DNA from: Melghirimyces profundicolus
GTDB taxonomy: Bacteria > Bacillota > Bacilli > Thermoactinomycetales > DSM-45169
DNA: 64,000 bases
NCBI RefSeq assembly: GCF_003054245.1
Contig: NZ_QBKR01000014.1
Coordinates: forward strand, 41,877 to 105,876
Direction: 5' to 3'
Shown in pieces: positions 1-9,383 of this stretch; position 1 is the first letter of the stretch, and each line of letters opens with the position of its first letter. The translations under genes and the position numbers were made by a program. The notes under the pieces are model-generated. The model had not been told where the DNA came from. It worked only from the letters and a program-made list of their open reading frames with translations, and made no database searches.

Positions 1-2
1 AG

Positions 3-452
3 CAGAGCATCCAAAGCGTCACCCGGGAGGGGCGCCCCTTTGATATCCGGGTCCACCTGGTGCGGATCGGCGGTAAATGGGTCAATGCCGGCATTGTGGG
101 AAAACTGGCGGGAAGCCGGAGCATCGTCACCAACCGTCACAGCGGGGGAAAACCGAAACCGGTCCGGAAACTCCTCCTGGAAGATCTGCGACTTACGACG
201 GAACAGACCGAGTATATGACGCGAAATTTGGAAGAAGTCGCCCGCCGGGCCGTTTTGGTGATCAGCCGCCACCATCCCAAATGGTGGGAATTCGGAGTGG
301 ACGCCGGAATTGATTCAAAGGGCCGGATCTGGATTTACGAAGTCAACATCACTCCCGGGGGGATGGTATTCAAAGCGGCGGACCGAGACGCTTTCCGGGA
401 GTTGCTCCGCCTTCGCCGAATCGCTCGGAGACAGGCGGCCAAGGTGGGGTAA
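3..452 (+). CDS. YheC/YheD-family ATP-grasp protein, 3' part (spore coat-associated)
   Basis: The gene enters from the left edge; the reading frame is open from base 3 and ends with TAA at 450-452, leaving about 149 C-terminal residues. The piece carries the end of an ATP-grasp fold: a DIRVHL strand, the KWVNAGIVGKLAG segment, and near the end a WIYEVNITPGG stretch, where the Glu-Val-Asn triplet fits the metal-binding E-x-N of ATP-grasp enzymes. YheC/YheD proteins of Bacillus are endospore coat-associated and their substrate is unknown. Family assignment rests on the overall pattern. The N-terminal half is outside the window, so completeness cannot be judged. A bidirectional terminator follows directly. 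Confidence 0.7.
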   Translation, partial: QSIQSVTREGRPFDIRVHLVRIGGKWVNAGIVGKLAGSRSIVTNRHSGGKPKPVRKLLLEDLRLTTEQTEYMTRNLEEVARRAVLVISRHHPKWWEFGVDAGIDSKGRIWIYEVNITPGGMVFKAADRDAFRELLRLRRIARRQAAKVG

Positions 453-461
453 ATCCGAAGT

Positions 462-496
462 AAAAAAGCCGTCGTACCAGGCACGACGGCTTTTTT
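462..496. terminator. Bidirectional intrinsic terminator
   Basis: An 8-bp GC-rich stem (GCCGTCGT with ACGACGGC, 468-475 and 483-490) with a 7-nt loop is flanked by A6 on the left and T6 on the right. It can stop both the YheC/YheD gene on the plus strand and the M23 peptidase gene on the minus strand. Confidence 0.85.
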
Positions 497-1335
497 CAGC
501 GTTTTTCCCAAACCTTGAGGAAGGGGTAGGGATTGATCGCTTCCCGCATGGGAGAAAAGGTGCTCTCCCGCACATACATCCCCAAATGAAGATGGGGGGC
601 GAATTGACCCGTGGTTCCTTTCTCACCGTAACCGCTGTCCCCCACGTATCCGATGACTTGGCCTTTCTTCACCTTGGAACCCCTTTCGATCCCCTCGGCG
701 TAGCGGGAAAGATGGGCATAGTAGTAGGAGATCTGGAGATGGTTCGCATCCAGAATCGTCAAACGCCAACCGCCCAATTCATTCCACCCCTTGGCCACCA
801 CACGTCCATCGCTGACCGAACGGATGGGGGTCCCTTTATCCGCCATGAGATCGGTCCCCTCATGGGTGCGATCCCCACCGTAAGTGCGGCTGGCTCCCCA
901 GGTGTCCCCATAGGATACCTTCGCCCCTTTTTTAAAGGGAAATTCGTAATCCTCCCCCAAGGGGGCGGCGGCCCAGGAGTAGGATTCAGCCAGTTTGAGG
1001 GCTTTGTCGGCATCCGGTTTGGAGAGGATTTTCCGAAGAGCCGATTTCACACCATTCTCACCGGGACGCTCCTCCCCCGACGCCTTTTGAATCCGGGTCG
1101 CCGTCTGACGGATGGTCTCTGGGGTCACCCCTTCGTAACCCTTTTCCACTTCGTCCAGAGCCGCGAGGTACGGCCAGGGAACTCCGGTCTTTTCCGCGAT
1201 TTCCACATAGGCGGGAGCCAGTTTTCCCGGCACTTTCATTTCGGGGATTTCAATGGCCCGGCTCACATCATATACCAGAAAAGCCGCCGCCCCCAGGGCG
1301 GCCAAGAGCAGGATCCTTAACATCCATTTCCACAT
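496..1335 (-). CDS. M23-family metallopeptidase, membrane-anchored
   Basis: This 279-residue protein has an N-terminal hydrophobic segment (about residues 4-22) that acts as a signal anchor, a helical middle region (about 40-125), and a C-terminal LytM/M23 domain. The zinc-site motifs are intact: HEGTD at 158-162 and HLH at 248-250, with an extra YAHLS histidine near 208. Active M23 enzymes cut peptide crosslinks in peptidoglycan outside the membrane. The complete metal site suggests an active enzyme, not a SpoIIQ-like inactive one. The start at 1335 has GGAGGGG upstream. It is likely its own transcription unit. The target bond is unknown. Confidence 0.85.
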   Translation of the reverse strand: MWKWMLRILLLAALGAAAFLVYDVSRAIEIPEMKVPGKLAPAYVEIAEKTGVPWPYLAALDEVEKGYEGVTPETIRQTATRIQKASGEERPGENGVKSALRKILSKPDADKALKLAESYSWAAAPLGEDYEFPFKKGAKVSYGDTWGASRTYGGDRTHEGTDLMADKGTPIRSVSDGRVVAKGWNELGGWRLTILDANHLQISYYYAHLSRYAEGIERGSKVKKGQVIGYVGDSGYGEKGTTGQFAPHLHLGMYVRESTFSPMREAINPYPFLKVWEKR

Positions 1336-1371
1336 CTCCAGCCCCTCCTCTCCTGCGAACAGAATCGGCTG

Positions 1372-3519
1372 TCACATTGATACCGGTACCATGCTGAGGG
1401 CCACCCGTTCCCGTTCCATATCCACGTCCAGGACCCAGACATCCACCACGTCTCCGACCCCAACGATGTCCATCGGATGACGGACAAACCGTTCGCTCAT
1501 TTTGGAGATGTGGACGAGTCCGTCGTTTTTTAGACCGATGTCCACAAAAGCTCCGAAATCGACCACATTGCGGACGGTTCCCTTCAGTTCCATCCCCCTC
1601 CGAAGATCTTCCAGTTTCAACACGTCTGAACGGAGGACTGGGGCGGGAAGTTCTTCCCGGGGATCCCGTCCCGGGCGAAGAAGGGCGTCAAGAATGTCTT
1701 TTAAGGTGGGAACCCCGCAATCCAGTCTTTCCGCCATGTCCTCCACCTCGACGGCGCGCAGCTTCCGGTTCAACTCTTCCTTTCCGATCGATCCGGGCTC
1801 GCTGTCCAGCTCCTTTAAGAGTCTCTCCACCACTTCGTAGGATTCCGGGTGGATCGGGGTTCGGTCCAGGGGGTTCTCCCCGTCGGTCACCCGCAGAAAC
1901 CCGATGCACTGCTCATAGGTTTTGGCTCCGAGACGGGGAACCTTCTTCAACTGTCCCCGGTCGGTATAACGGCCTTCGGCTTCCCGCTTTTGGATGATGT
2001 TTTTGGCCACGGTGGCGTTTACGCCGGAAACGTACTGCAACAGGGAAACGGAGGCGGTGTTCACGTCCACCCCCACATGGTTGACCGCCGACTCCACCAC
2101 GTGGCTCAGGCTTTCCGCCAACCGTTTCTGGGAAACGTCATGCTGGTACTGCCCGACGCCGACGGCTTTGGGCTCGATCTTGACCAGTTCGGCCAAGGGA
2201 TCCTGGAGACGGCGGGCGATGGAAACCGCGCTCCGTTGGGCGGCGTCCAAATCCGGGAATTCCTCCCGGGCCAGCTTGGAGGCGGAATAGACGCTGGCTC
2301 CCGCTTCATTGACGATGATGTAATAGAGCTTTCGATCCAGCTCCCCGATCAGTTCCGCGATAAACGATTCCGTTTCCCGGGAAGCGGTGCCGTTCCCGAT
2401 GGCAATCAAATCGATTTCGTACGCTTCCACCAGACTCCGGACCGTCTCTTTGGCTTCCCTCACCCGATTCTGTGGGGGAGTGGGATAAATGACGCCGACG
2501 TGGTGCACCTTGCCGGTCTCATCCACCACGGCCAACTTGCATCCCGTTCGGTAAGCCGGATCCACTCCCAATACTTTTTTGCCGCGGATGGGAGGTTGAA
2601 GCAACAGGTTGCGCAGGTTCTCCGAAAAAATATGGATGGCCTGCTCCTCAGCCGCCTCTGTCATCGCCGAGCGGATCTCGCGCTCGATGGAAGGGGCGAT
2701 CAGGCGGTTGTAACTGTCTTTCGCCGCTTCCCTCAGGTATCGGTGGGACCGCCGGCCAAACCACTGGTTGAGCCGCTCCAACACCTGCTCTTCCCCCTCC
2801 GTCTCCACCCGGACTTTCAGCACGCCTTCCCGCTCGCCCCGGTTGACCGCCAGCACGCGATGGGACGGCATTTTGCGGACCGCTTCCCGGTACCCGTAGT
2901 ACATCTCAAAAACCGACCGCGCCTCCTTCTCCCTCGCTTCCGAAACCAAATAACCGTTCTTCCATTGATAGTCACGGACCCATTTGCGGATGTCGGCGTC
3001 GTCGGACAGCTCTTCAGCAAGGATGTCCATGGCTCCCTGCAGGGCGTCTTTTATTTGCTCCACCCCTTTTTCGGGATCGACGAAGCGAGAGGCTTCCGCT
3101 TCCACTTCCTCCTCCGTCCGGGCCCGGCGCATCACCTCCGCCAAGGGGGCCAGCCCCTGTTCCCGGGCTTTGGAACCCCGGGTTTTTCGCTTCGGCCGGT
3201 AGGGACGGTACAGGTCCTCCACCGTTTGCAGCTTGACGGCGCTCTCAATTTTTTGCGCAAGTTCCTCCGTCAGCTTTCCCTGTTCCCCGATCAGACGGAG
3301 AACTTCTTCTTTCCGCTGATCCAGTTGGATGAGGTAGTTGTTTCGCTCCTCGATGGCGCGAAGCTGTTCTTCATCCAGTTCCCGCGTTCTTTCCTTGCGG
3401 TATCGGGCGATGAAGGGAATCGTGTTGCCCTCTTCCATCAGTTGGACGGCGGCCTCCACTTGGGCCGGGGCCAAGTTTAACTCCTCCGAAATGAGTTGGT
3501 AGCGTTCCTTTGTTTCCAT
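1372..3519 (-). CDS. tex: Tex-family RNA-binding transcription accessory protein
   Basis: At 715 residues this is a full-length Tex (YdcI in Bacillus). Domains in order: helical Tex N-terminal region with the IPFIARYRKE motif near residue 35, a YqgF/RNase H-like domain beginning at GVDPAYRTG (about residue 330), helix-hairpin-helix repeats around YVSGVNATVAKNIIQ, and a C-terminal S1 RNA-binding domain (about 640-710, DFGAFVDIGLKNDGLVHIS). Tex binds nucleic acid and affects transcription and stress survival; the exact role is not settled. In Bacillus subtilis ydcI lies close to the sigB region, as here. The next plus-strand gene is divergent. Confidence 0.95.
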   Translation of the reverse strand: METKERYQLISEELNLAPAQVEAAVQLMEEGNTIPFIARYRKERTRELDEEQLRAIEERNNYLIQLDQRKEEVLRLIGEQGKLTEELAQKIESAVKLQTVEDLYRPYRPKRKTRGSKAREQGLAPLAEVMRRARTEEEVEAEASRFVDPEKGVEQIKDALQGAMDILAEELSDDADIRKWVRDYQWKNGYLVSEAREKEARSVFEMYYGYREAVRKMPSHRVLAVNRGEREGVLKVRVETEGEEQVLERLNQWFGRRSHRYLREAAKDSYNRLIAPSIEREIRSAMTEAAEEQAIHIFSENLRNLLLQPPIRGKKVLGVDPAYRTGCKLAVVDETGKVHHVGVIYPTPPQNRVREAKETVRSLVEAYEIDLIAIGNGTASRETESFIAELIGELDRKLYYIIVNEAGASVYSASKLAREEFPDLDAAQRSAVSIARRLQDPLAELVKIEPKAVGVGQYQHDVSQKRLAESLSHVVESAVNHVGVDVNTASVSLLQYVSGVNATVAKNIIQKREAEGRYTDRGQLKKVPRLGAKTYEQCIGFLRVTDGENPLDRTPIHPESYEVVERLLKELDSEPGSIGKEELNRKLRAVEVEDMAERLDCGVPTLKDILDALLRPGRDPREELPAPVLRSDVLKLEDLRRGMELKGTVRNVVDFGAFVDIGLKNDGLVHISKMSERFVRHPMDIVGVGDVVDVWVLDVDMERERVALSMVPVSM

Positions 3520-3668
3520 AGATGCCTCCGTATCCAGTTTGGTGTCCGCTTTCCATCATACCGTTAAGGCCGTACCGGCGCAATTTTCCATTGTCCGAGA
3601 GTTCACAAGCATCGCTTTTTTTGCTAAAATATTCTTCCGCTTTTCAAATCCGACACACGGAGGCCTCG

Positions 3669-4451
3669 ATGGTCTGCCTGGAACTCTTCAAAAAAAGCTT
3701 TTCGCGCCACCTTCAGTACCGGGCCGCCCATTTGATCAACAACATCGGCAGCCTCGTTTTCGGCTTCATGTACATCGCCATCTGGCAAGGGGTGCTGGAA
3801 GGCAAAGAGCACTCCAGCCCTTATTCCGTCACAGAGATGACCCATTATATGGCGGCAACTCAGTCCCTGTTGATGTTGTCCGTCTTCCTGACGGTCGGAC
3901 TGGACATCCCTCCGGCGGTGCGGAACGGATCGATCAGCCTTCAGATGGCGCGTCCCGTCCATTACTTCCTCTATGTCACCAGCCAAGAGGCCGGTCGTCT
4001 CTTCTACAATCTCTTCTTCCGAAGCCTTCCGATCGCCTTGGTTTTCGCCGTCACCGTCGGCTACCCGCTGCCGGACGACCCTTCCACCTGGCTGTGGGGC
4101 GCGGTCTCCGTCACCCTTGGGGTTTTGATCGGACTCAACCTGTTTTACCTCATCGGGATTTCCTCCTGCTGGACCCTGGAGATCAGCGGCGCCCATTTTA
4201 TCAATATGACGCTGATGTTCGCCCTCGGAGGGCAGATGGTCCCCCTGGACCTGCTGCCCTCGCCGCTTGCCGGGATCGCGCTCCACTTTCCCTTCAGCGG
4301 CCTCATCTATTATCCGGTCATGGTCTGGCTGGAAAAGCTCCCCGTCGTCGAAGCCCTCATCGTACCCTTGTTCTGGGGCGTCCTCTTGACGCTCTTCAAC
4401 CTGTGGCTCACCGGTTGGGCGAGACGGAAACTGGAGGTGCAGGGAGGATGA
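3669..4451 (+). CDS. ABC-2 type transporter permease, first of a pair
   Basis: A 260-residue integral membrane protein with about six hydrophobic segments, matching the ABC-2 permease family (PF06182-like). The start ATG at 3669 has GGAGG five bases upstream; the longer open frame to 3522 has no such site and runs into the tex promoter region. It is followed after 4 bp by a second permease and then by the ATPase, so the three form an operon for one heteromeric exporter. This arrangement (two ABC-2 permeases plus one ATPase) is common in Bacillota and the substrate is generally unknown. Confidence 0.85.
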   Translation: MVCLELFKKSFSRHLQYRAAHLINNIGSLVFGFMYIAIWQGVLEGKEHSSPYSVTEMTHYMAATQSLLMLSVFLTVGLDIPPAVRNGSISLQMARPVHYFLYVTSQEAGRLFYNLFFRSLPIALVFAVTVGYPLPDDPSTWLWGAVSVTLGVLIGLNLFYLIGISSCWTLEISGAHFINMTLMFALGGQMVPLDLLPSPLAGIALHFPFSGLIYYPVMVWLEKLPVVEALIVPLFWGVLLTLFNLWLTGWARRKLEVQGG

Positions 4452-4455
4452 TCCC

Positions 4456-5238
4456 GTGAAGCTTTATTTCACCCTGGTCGGAGCCAGCATCCGGGCCCGG
4501 ATGCAGTATAAATTCAATTTCCTCTTTTCCACCTTTTCCTACGGTTTGATTATGGTGACCGATTTTCTGATGCTGGCGGCCATCCTGCTCCGTTTTGACG
4601 ACATCCGGGGGTGGAGCATCTACGAGGTCGGTGTTCTGTACGGAATCTCCTCCGCATCCATGTCCCTCTATCGGGTGGTGGCTGCGGAAATTCACGACTT
4701 TGAGCGGTACATGGTGGAAGGGGAATTCGACAGTCTGTTGATCCGCCCCGTCTCCCCCCTGACCCTCCTGTTGAGCCGGAATCTCGACCTGAACCGGATC
4801 GGCGGCGTGGTTCAGGGGCTGAGCATATTGGGAATCTCCCTTTCCCATCTGACCGCTCTCCCCACGTTTTTTTGGCTGCTTTGGTATTTGCCGGTCGCGC
4901 TGGGAACGGGTCTGATCATCTCCGTCTCCCTGGGATTGATGACCGCCACCCTCGCGTTCTGGACGCATCGGATCCGGGAATTCCAGGTCTTCACCCTGTA
5001 CGCCCCCACCAACGCCGCCAACTACCCGGTCAGTATCTATCCCGGTTGGCTGAAATGGATTTTTTTCACCGTCCTCCCCGTGGCCTTCATGAACTACCTT
5101 CCCGCCACTTTTTTGTTGCAGAAAGGAGGGGAGTGGTATCTTCTGGTCGTGTCCCCCATGGCGGCTCTCCTTTTCGCCGGAGTCGCCTTTTCCTTCTGGC
5201 GCTTCGGCATCCGTCACTACCACAGCACCGGGAGTTGA
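4456..5238 (+). CDS. ABC-2 type transporter permease, second of a pair
   Basis: A 260-residue permease of the same family as its upstream neighbour, with about six hydrophobic segments, for example around residues 20-45, 115-140 and 225-250. It starts with GTG, and GGAGG lies inside the last codons of the preceding gene, which suggests translational coupling. The two permeases are probably the two halves of one membrane channel paired with the ATPase just downstream. Confidence 0.85.
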   Translation: MKLYFTLVGASIRARMQYKFNFLFSTFSYGLIMVTDFLMLAAILLRFDDIRGWSIYEVGVLYGISSASMSLYRVVAAEIHDFERYMVEGEFDSLLIRPVSPLTLLLSRNLDLNRIGGVVQGLSILGISLSHLTALPTFFWLLWYLPVALGTGLIISVSLGLMTATLAFWTHRIREFQVFTLYAPTNAANYPVSIYPGWLKWIFFTVLPVAFMNYLPATFLLQKGGEWYLLVVSPMAALLFAGVAFSFWRFGIRHYHSTGS

Positions 5239-5241
5239 TCC

Positions 5242-6252
5242 GTGTCCATGATTGAAGTGCAGGATCTGACCAAAGAGTTTAAAGTGTACCGGACCAAACC
5301 GGGAGCCCTGGGATCGCTTCTCTCCCTCTTTTCCGGGGAGCACCGGCGGATCCGGGCCGTGGACGGGATTTCTTTCTCCGTCAAAAAAGGGGAATGTATC
5401 GGTTTCATCGGACCCAACGGGGCGGGCAAATCCACCACGATCAAGATGCTTTCCGGAATCCTGCACCCCAGTCGGGGCAGGGTCTCGGTCATGGGCGCAA
5501 GCCCCCAGCATCGGCGAAAATACGTGGCCCAAAACCTCGGAATCGTCTTCGGCCAGCGAACCCAGCTCTGGTGGGATCTTCCCCTTCGCGATTCCTATGA
5601 AATCCTCCGTAAAATGTACCGTTTGGAAGAAAAGGCGTACCACCGGTTTCTCCACCGATATCACGACCTTCTGAGCATCGGAGATTTTCTTGAAACGCCG
5701 GTTCGGAAACTTTCTCTCGGCCAGCGAATGCGGGCTGATCTCGCCGCCGCCCTGATCCATGATCCCCCGATTCTCTTTCTCGACGAACCCACCATTGGTC
5801 TGGACGTGATGGCCAAAGAGAGCATCCGGTCTTTTTTACGGGAAATCAACCGTGAAGAGAAAAAAACCATTCTCCTAACCACCCACGACATGGATGACAT
5901 CGAGCGGCTGGCGGCCCGGGTGGTCATGATCAACCACGGCCGCATCATCCTCGACGGCTGCCTGGAGACCCTTCGGGAAAGGATCGGGCTGCCCAGCATG
6001 ATCGAGGTGCACTACCGGGAGGTTCCCCGGTTGGCCCGCCTGGATCGGGTGGAACGGGTGAAGGCGGAAGGGAAAAACGTCACCGTTCACTATGATCGCA
6101 ACCGGATTTCCCCTCCCGCCCTTCTTGCGGAACTGAACCGTTGGGGCGAACCGGTGGACATCCGGACGAAGGAGCCGGAGATCGAAGAAGTGATCCGGAG
6201 ACTGTACGGAGAACAAGCCGATCCCCGGTCGAAGACCGCGCCTGCCCGATGA
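5242..6252 (+). CDS. ABC transporter ATP-binding protein (ABC-2 exporter)
   Basis: A 336-residue nucleotide-binding subunit. Walker A is GPNGAGKST (57-65), the signature is LSLGQRMR (about 158), Walker B is ILFLDEPT (about 177), and the H-loop is TTHD (about 214). A C-terminal extension of roughly 100 residues resembles that of ATPases paired with ABC-2 permeases. Translation starts at GTG 5242, with an in-frame ATG six bases later as alternative. It ends the three-gene exporter operon. Confidence 0.92.
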   Translation: MSMIEVQDLTKEFKVYRTKPGALGSLLSLFSGEHRRIRAVDGISFSVKKGECIGFIGPNGAGKSTTIKMLSGILHPSRGRVSVMGASPQHRRKYVAQNLGIVFGQRTQLWWDLPLRDSYEILRKMYRLEEKAYHRFLHRYHDLLSIGDFLETPVRKLSLGQRMRADLAAALIHDPPILFLDEPTIGLDVMAKESIRSFLREINREEKKTILLTTHDMDDIERLAARVVMINHGRIILDGCLETLRERIGLPSMIEVHYREVPRLARLDRVERVKAEGKNVTVHYDRNRISPPALLAELNRWGEPVDIRTKEPEIEEVIRRLYGEQADPRSKTAPAR

Positions 6253-6378
6253 AAACCCCCCGGACGACGGTTGGCCCTCCACGGATGGTTTCATGGAAAG
6301 TCGGCCCCGACCGGATATTCGGAGTGGACCGCAGCCGGATGGCAACCGGCACGTGGCGTCTGCTCCGGAATCATCAGG

Positions 6379-6408
6379 CTGACACCATCCACCATTCTTC
6401 GGTATAGT
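6379..6408 (+). promoter_or_regulatory. SigA-type promoter for degV
   Basis: CTGACA at 6379-6384 and TATAGT at 6403-6408 are separated by 18 bp; each box matches the consensus at five of six positions. It lies 28 bp ahead of the DegV start codon. Confidence 0.6.
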
Positions 6409-6436
6409 AGAGACAAAAGAAAGGATGTGAGACTGG

Positions 6437-7288
6437 ATGAGCGTAAAAATCATCACGGACAGCGCAAGCGATCTTCCCCGGAACATCGTGGAGGAATACG
6501 ACATCGACGTGATCCCCCTCTTGGTGTACCAAGGCGAGGAGGAATATCTGGACGGGGAGACCCTGGATTCCAGTGAGTTGTTTCGCTCGATGCGGGAGGG
6601 GAAGGTATTTAAAACCGCCCAGCCTTCCCTCGGAAGCTTGGTGGAACGGTTCACCCGATATGCCGAAAGCGGGGAGTCTTGCCTCTACCTGGCGTTTTCC
6701 TCGGAGCTTTCGGGGACCCATCAGACGGCGGTCATGGCCCGGGAACAGGTATTGGAAAACCATCCAAACCTGGATCTGGACATTCTCGACACCAAGTGCG
6801 CATCCGTCGGCTTCGGCATGGTGGTGATCCGGGCGGCGGAGATGGCCCGGGAAGGACAATCCAAAGGGAAAATCCTGGAGGAAGCCCGCCGGTACGCGGC
6901 AAACATGGAACACATTTTCACTGTGGATGACCTGGAGCACCTGTTTCGCGGCGGACGACTCAGCCGAACCGCCGCCTTGGTCGGCGGCCTGCTCAATATC
7001 AAACCCATCCTTCACGTGGAGGACGGGAAACTGGTTCCGTTGGAAAAAGTTCGCGGCCGGAAGAAAGCCATCCGCCGCATCATTGAAGTGATGAAAGAGC
7101 GCGGCGTCGGCCTGCAGGAGCAAACCATCGGCATCTGCCACGGGGATGATCCCGAAGGTGCCGAAATGCTGAAGAGCGCCATCCGGGAAGCATTCGGTTG
7201 TGAACGCTTCTTTGTCAACATGATCGGCAGTGCGATCGGAGCCCATGCCGGTCCCGGCACTTTATCCGTCTTTTTTCAGGGGGAATAA
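6437..7288 (+). CDS. DegV family fatty-acid-binding protein
   Basis: A 283-residue protein opening with KIITDSASDLP, the diagnostic DegV start, followed by the usual Rossmann-like N-terminal and larger C-terminal domains (GGRLSRTAALVGGLLNIKP near 175). DegV/FakB proteins bind one fatty acid. In organisms with FakA they present it to the kinase for phosphorylation and phospholipid use; no fakA is in this window. The gene stands alone with its own promoter and a strong terminator. Substrate chain preference cannot be read from the sequence. Confidence 0.92.
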   Translation: MSVKIITDSASDLPRNIVEEYDIDVIPLLVYQGEEEYLDGETLDSSELFRSMREGKVFKTAQPSLGSLVERFTRYAESGESCLYLAFSSELSGTHQTAVMAREQVLENHPNLDLDILDTKCASVGFGMVVIRAAEMAREGQSKGKILEEARRYAANMEHIFTVDDLEHLFRGGRLSRTAALVGGLLNIKPILHVEDGKLVPLEKVRGRKKAIRRIIEVMKERGVGLQEQTIGICHGDDPEGAEMLKSAIREAFGCERFFVNMIGSAIGAHAGPGTLSVFFQGE

Positions 7289-7305
7289 GAGGATCTGAAA
7301 CATCC

Positions 7306-7327
7306 GGCCCGCCCTTGCGGGCCTTTT
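7306..7327 (+). terminator. Intrinsic terminator of degV
   Basis: A 7-bp stem, GGCCCGC with GCGGGCC, and a CCTT loop are followed by TTTT, 18 bp after the degV stop codon. Confidence 0.85.
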
Positions 7328-7485
7328 CGGTTCGTTTCCGCTCACGCTGAACGTCCCTGACCGGGATTGTTTTTCCGGAAGGAGGGATGCACCGGATCCA
7401 AAAGTGGGGTAAATTGAGTAGGGAAGGCCATTTAAATGAGACTTGGGGCCAAGATCGGACTGACAAGAGAAGGGACTGATCCGAA

Positions 7486-8331
7486 TTGGACACCATCCAG
7501 CGGGAAATTATCGAGGAACTCTGTGTCAAACCCGAGATCAACCCAAAAGAAGAGGTACGCAACCGGATCGATTTCATCAAGGGCTACCTGAAGTCCACCG
7601 GTACTCAGGGGCTTGTGCTGGGCATCTCCGGGGGACAGGATTCCACCCTGGCCGGCAAACTTTGCCAAATGGCCGTGGATGAGTTGAGGCAAGAAACCGG
7701 GGAAGCGTACCGGTTTGTTGCGATGCGGCTCCCCTACGGTGTTCAACGGGATGAGGAGGATGCACGGAGAGCCCTCCGTTTCATTCAGCCCGACGAAACC
7801 CTGACATTCAACATCCGGGAAGCGGTGGACGGTTCGGCCCGCGCCTTCAAAGAAGCCACCGGCCGGAATTTGTCGGACTACGTCAAGGGAAATACCAAAG
7901 CGAGGGAGCGGATGATCGCCCAATATGAAGTGGCCGGCACTTACAACCTCCTCGTCGTGGGAACCGACCACGCCGCCGAGGCCGTCACCGGATTTTTCAC
8001 CAAACACGGGGACGGGGCCTGCGACCTGATCCCTCTGTTCGGGTTGAACAAACGACAGGGAAAACAACTCCTGAAACACCTGGGGGCGGAAGCCGCCCTT
8101 TACGAAAAAACGCCCACGGCGGACCTTTTGGACGAGAACCCGGGACGCTCCGACGAGGATGAACTTCAACTCCGCTACGACCAGATCGATGACTATCTGG
8201 AAGGGAAAGAAATCGAATCGGATGCCAAACAGCGAATCGAACAAAAATTTCTCGCCACCCGCCACAAACGGACCACCCCCGTTTCCCCCTTTGATGATTG
8301 GTGGAAATCAAAGCGGATCCGGGGATCCTGA
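7486..8331 (+). CDS. nadE: NH3-dependent NAD+ synthetase
   Basis: A 281-residue enzyme of the ammonia-dependent NadE type, the length seen in Bacillus. It converts deamido-NAD+ to NAD+ with ATP and ammonia. The ATP pyrophosphatase loop SGGQDST is at 48-54, and the downstream motifs [19 protein letters not shown] and KTPTADLL that bind NAD and ATP are present. There is no glutaminase domain. The start is TTG at 7486 with AGAAGGG upstream; no ATG in this frame fits. It precedes fdhD by 99 bp. Confidence 0.95.
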   Translation: MDTIQREIIEELCVKPEINPKEEVRNRIDFIKGYLKSTGTQGLVLGISGGQDSTLAGKLCQMAVDELRQETGEAYRFVAMRLPYGVQRDEEDARRALRFIQPDETLTFNIREAVDGSARAFKEATGRNLSDYVKGNTKARERMIAQYEVAGTYNLLVVGTDHAAEAVTGFFTKHGDGACDLIPLFGLNKRQGKQLLKHLGAEAALYEKTPTADLLDENPGRSDEDELQLRYDQIDDYLEGKEIESDAKQRIEQKFLATRHKRTTPVSPFDDWWKSKRIRGS

Positions 8332-8430
8332 GAACTCTCCCAACCATCCCACCCGATCGTTCAGGGTCCGGTCAGCTTCGGCGAAAACCGGCTCACCGGA
8401 CACCAATCCGGAGAAAGAGGAGGATTTTCA

Positions 8431-9288
8431 ATGCGCGGCACCACCCGTTCCCGGACCGCCAAACGGCGGGTGCGCCATGTGGAAGGCAAAAGGGAGCGCC
8501 GGATCCGGGACTCCCTGGCGGTGGAAGAACCCATGGAAATCCGGCTTGTTTTCCCAAGTCTGCCGGAACCCGTCCCTGTGGCGGTCACGATGCGCACTCC
8601 GGGGAATGACTTTGAGCTGGCTGCCGGTTTCCTGTTTACGGAGGGGATCCTGACAGAAAAGGATGCCATCCATACCATCACCTATTGCCGGGACCCCGAA
8701 GTGGACGGCGATCAACAGTACAATATCGTCAACGTCAACCTGCGGTCAGGATTCACCCCCGATCTGAAACGTCTCCAAAGGAACTTTTACACCAGTTCCA
8801 GTTGCGGAGTATGCGGAAAAGCATCACTGGAAGCGATCCGGGTCCGGGGAGTGGAACCGGTCAAGGGGGATTTCACCCTTCCCGGCTCGGTGATCAGCCG
8901 ATTTGGCCATGCGCTCCGCCGGGAACAGGCGGTTTTTGAGAAAACGGGGGGACTTCACGCGGCAGGTTGGTTTGACCGAACCGGCGGTTTGGTCGCCCTG
9001 AGGGAAGACGTGGGACGTCACAACGCGGTGGATAAGTTGTTGGGCCATGCGTTTTTAACGGGGAAAACCCCTTTGTCACAAGGGGTTTTGATGGTCAGTG
9101 GACGGACCAGTTTCGAAATTATGCAGAAAGCAGCGGTCGCGGGGGTCCCCGTCGTCACCGCCGTATCCGCCCCCTCCAGCCTGGCCTGCGAGGTGGCCGA
9201 AGAATTCGGGATGACGCTGATCGGGTTCGCCCGGGAGGAACGGTTCAATATTTACACCGGCGGAAGCCGCATTCTTCCACAGGACTGA
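8431..9288 (+). CDS. fdhD: FdhD, sulfurtransferase for formate dehydrogenase
   Basis: A 285-residue FdhD. This protein passes sulfur from a cysteine desulfurase to the molybdenum cofactor of formate dehydrogenase. The catalytic pair is visible as SCGVCGK (Cys125 and Cys128), and the family motifs REDVGRHNAVDK and SGRTSFEIMQKA follow. An AGGAGG site sits at good spacing before the ATG at 8431. No formate dehydrogenase gene is in this window, so the target enzyme must be encoded elsewhere. A terminator follows. Confidence 0.93.
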   Translation: MRGTTRSRTAKRRVRHVEGKRERRIRDSLAVEEPMEIRLVFPSLPEPVPVAVTMRTPGNDFELAAGFLFTEGILTEKDAIHTITYCRDPEVDGDQQYNIVNVNLRSGFTPDLKRLQRNFYTSSSCGVCGKASLEAIRVRGVEPVKGDFTLPGSVISRFGHALRREQAVFEKTGGLHAAGWFDRTGGLVALREDVGRHNAVDKLLGHAFLTGKTPLSQGVLMVSGRTSFEIMQKAAVAGVPVVTAVSAPSSLACEVAEEFGMTLIGFAREERFNIYTGGSRILPQD

Positions 9289-9308
9289 AAGATCAACCGG
9301 CTCACCCG

Positions 9309-9335
9309 AAAAACCGACGGGACGGCCGGTTTTTT
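9309..9335 (+). terminator. Probable terminator of fdhD
   Basis: A short A/T-rich stem (AAAAACCG with CGGTTTTT) and T6 lie just after the fdhD stop codon. It is weaker than the neighbouring minus-strand terminator. Confidence 0.55.
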
Positions 9336-9343
9336 AAATCAAT

Positions 9344-9370
9344 AAAAACCGAAGCTGGATCCGACTTCGG
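9344..9370 (-). terminator. Terminator of the sigB operon
   Basis: On the minus strand the CCGAAG...CTTCGG stem (9349-9354 and 9365-9370) is followed by TTTTT, 14 bp past the sigB stop codon. Confidence 0.75.
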
Positions 9371-9383
9371 CATGCAACCAACA

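Noticed and set aside
1849..3480. Long plus-strand open frame of 543 codons
   Set aside because: It is fully antisense to tex, Pro/His/Arg-rich, with no ribosome site; a shadow of a GC-rich gene.
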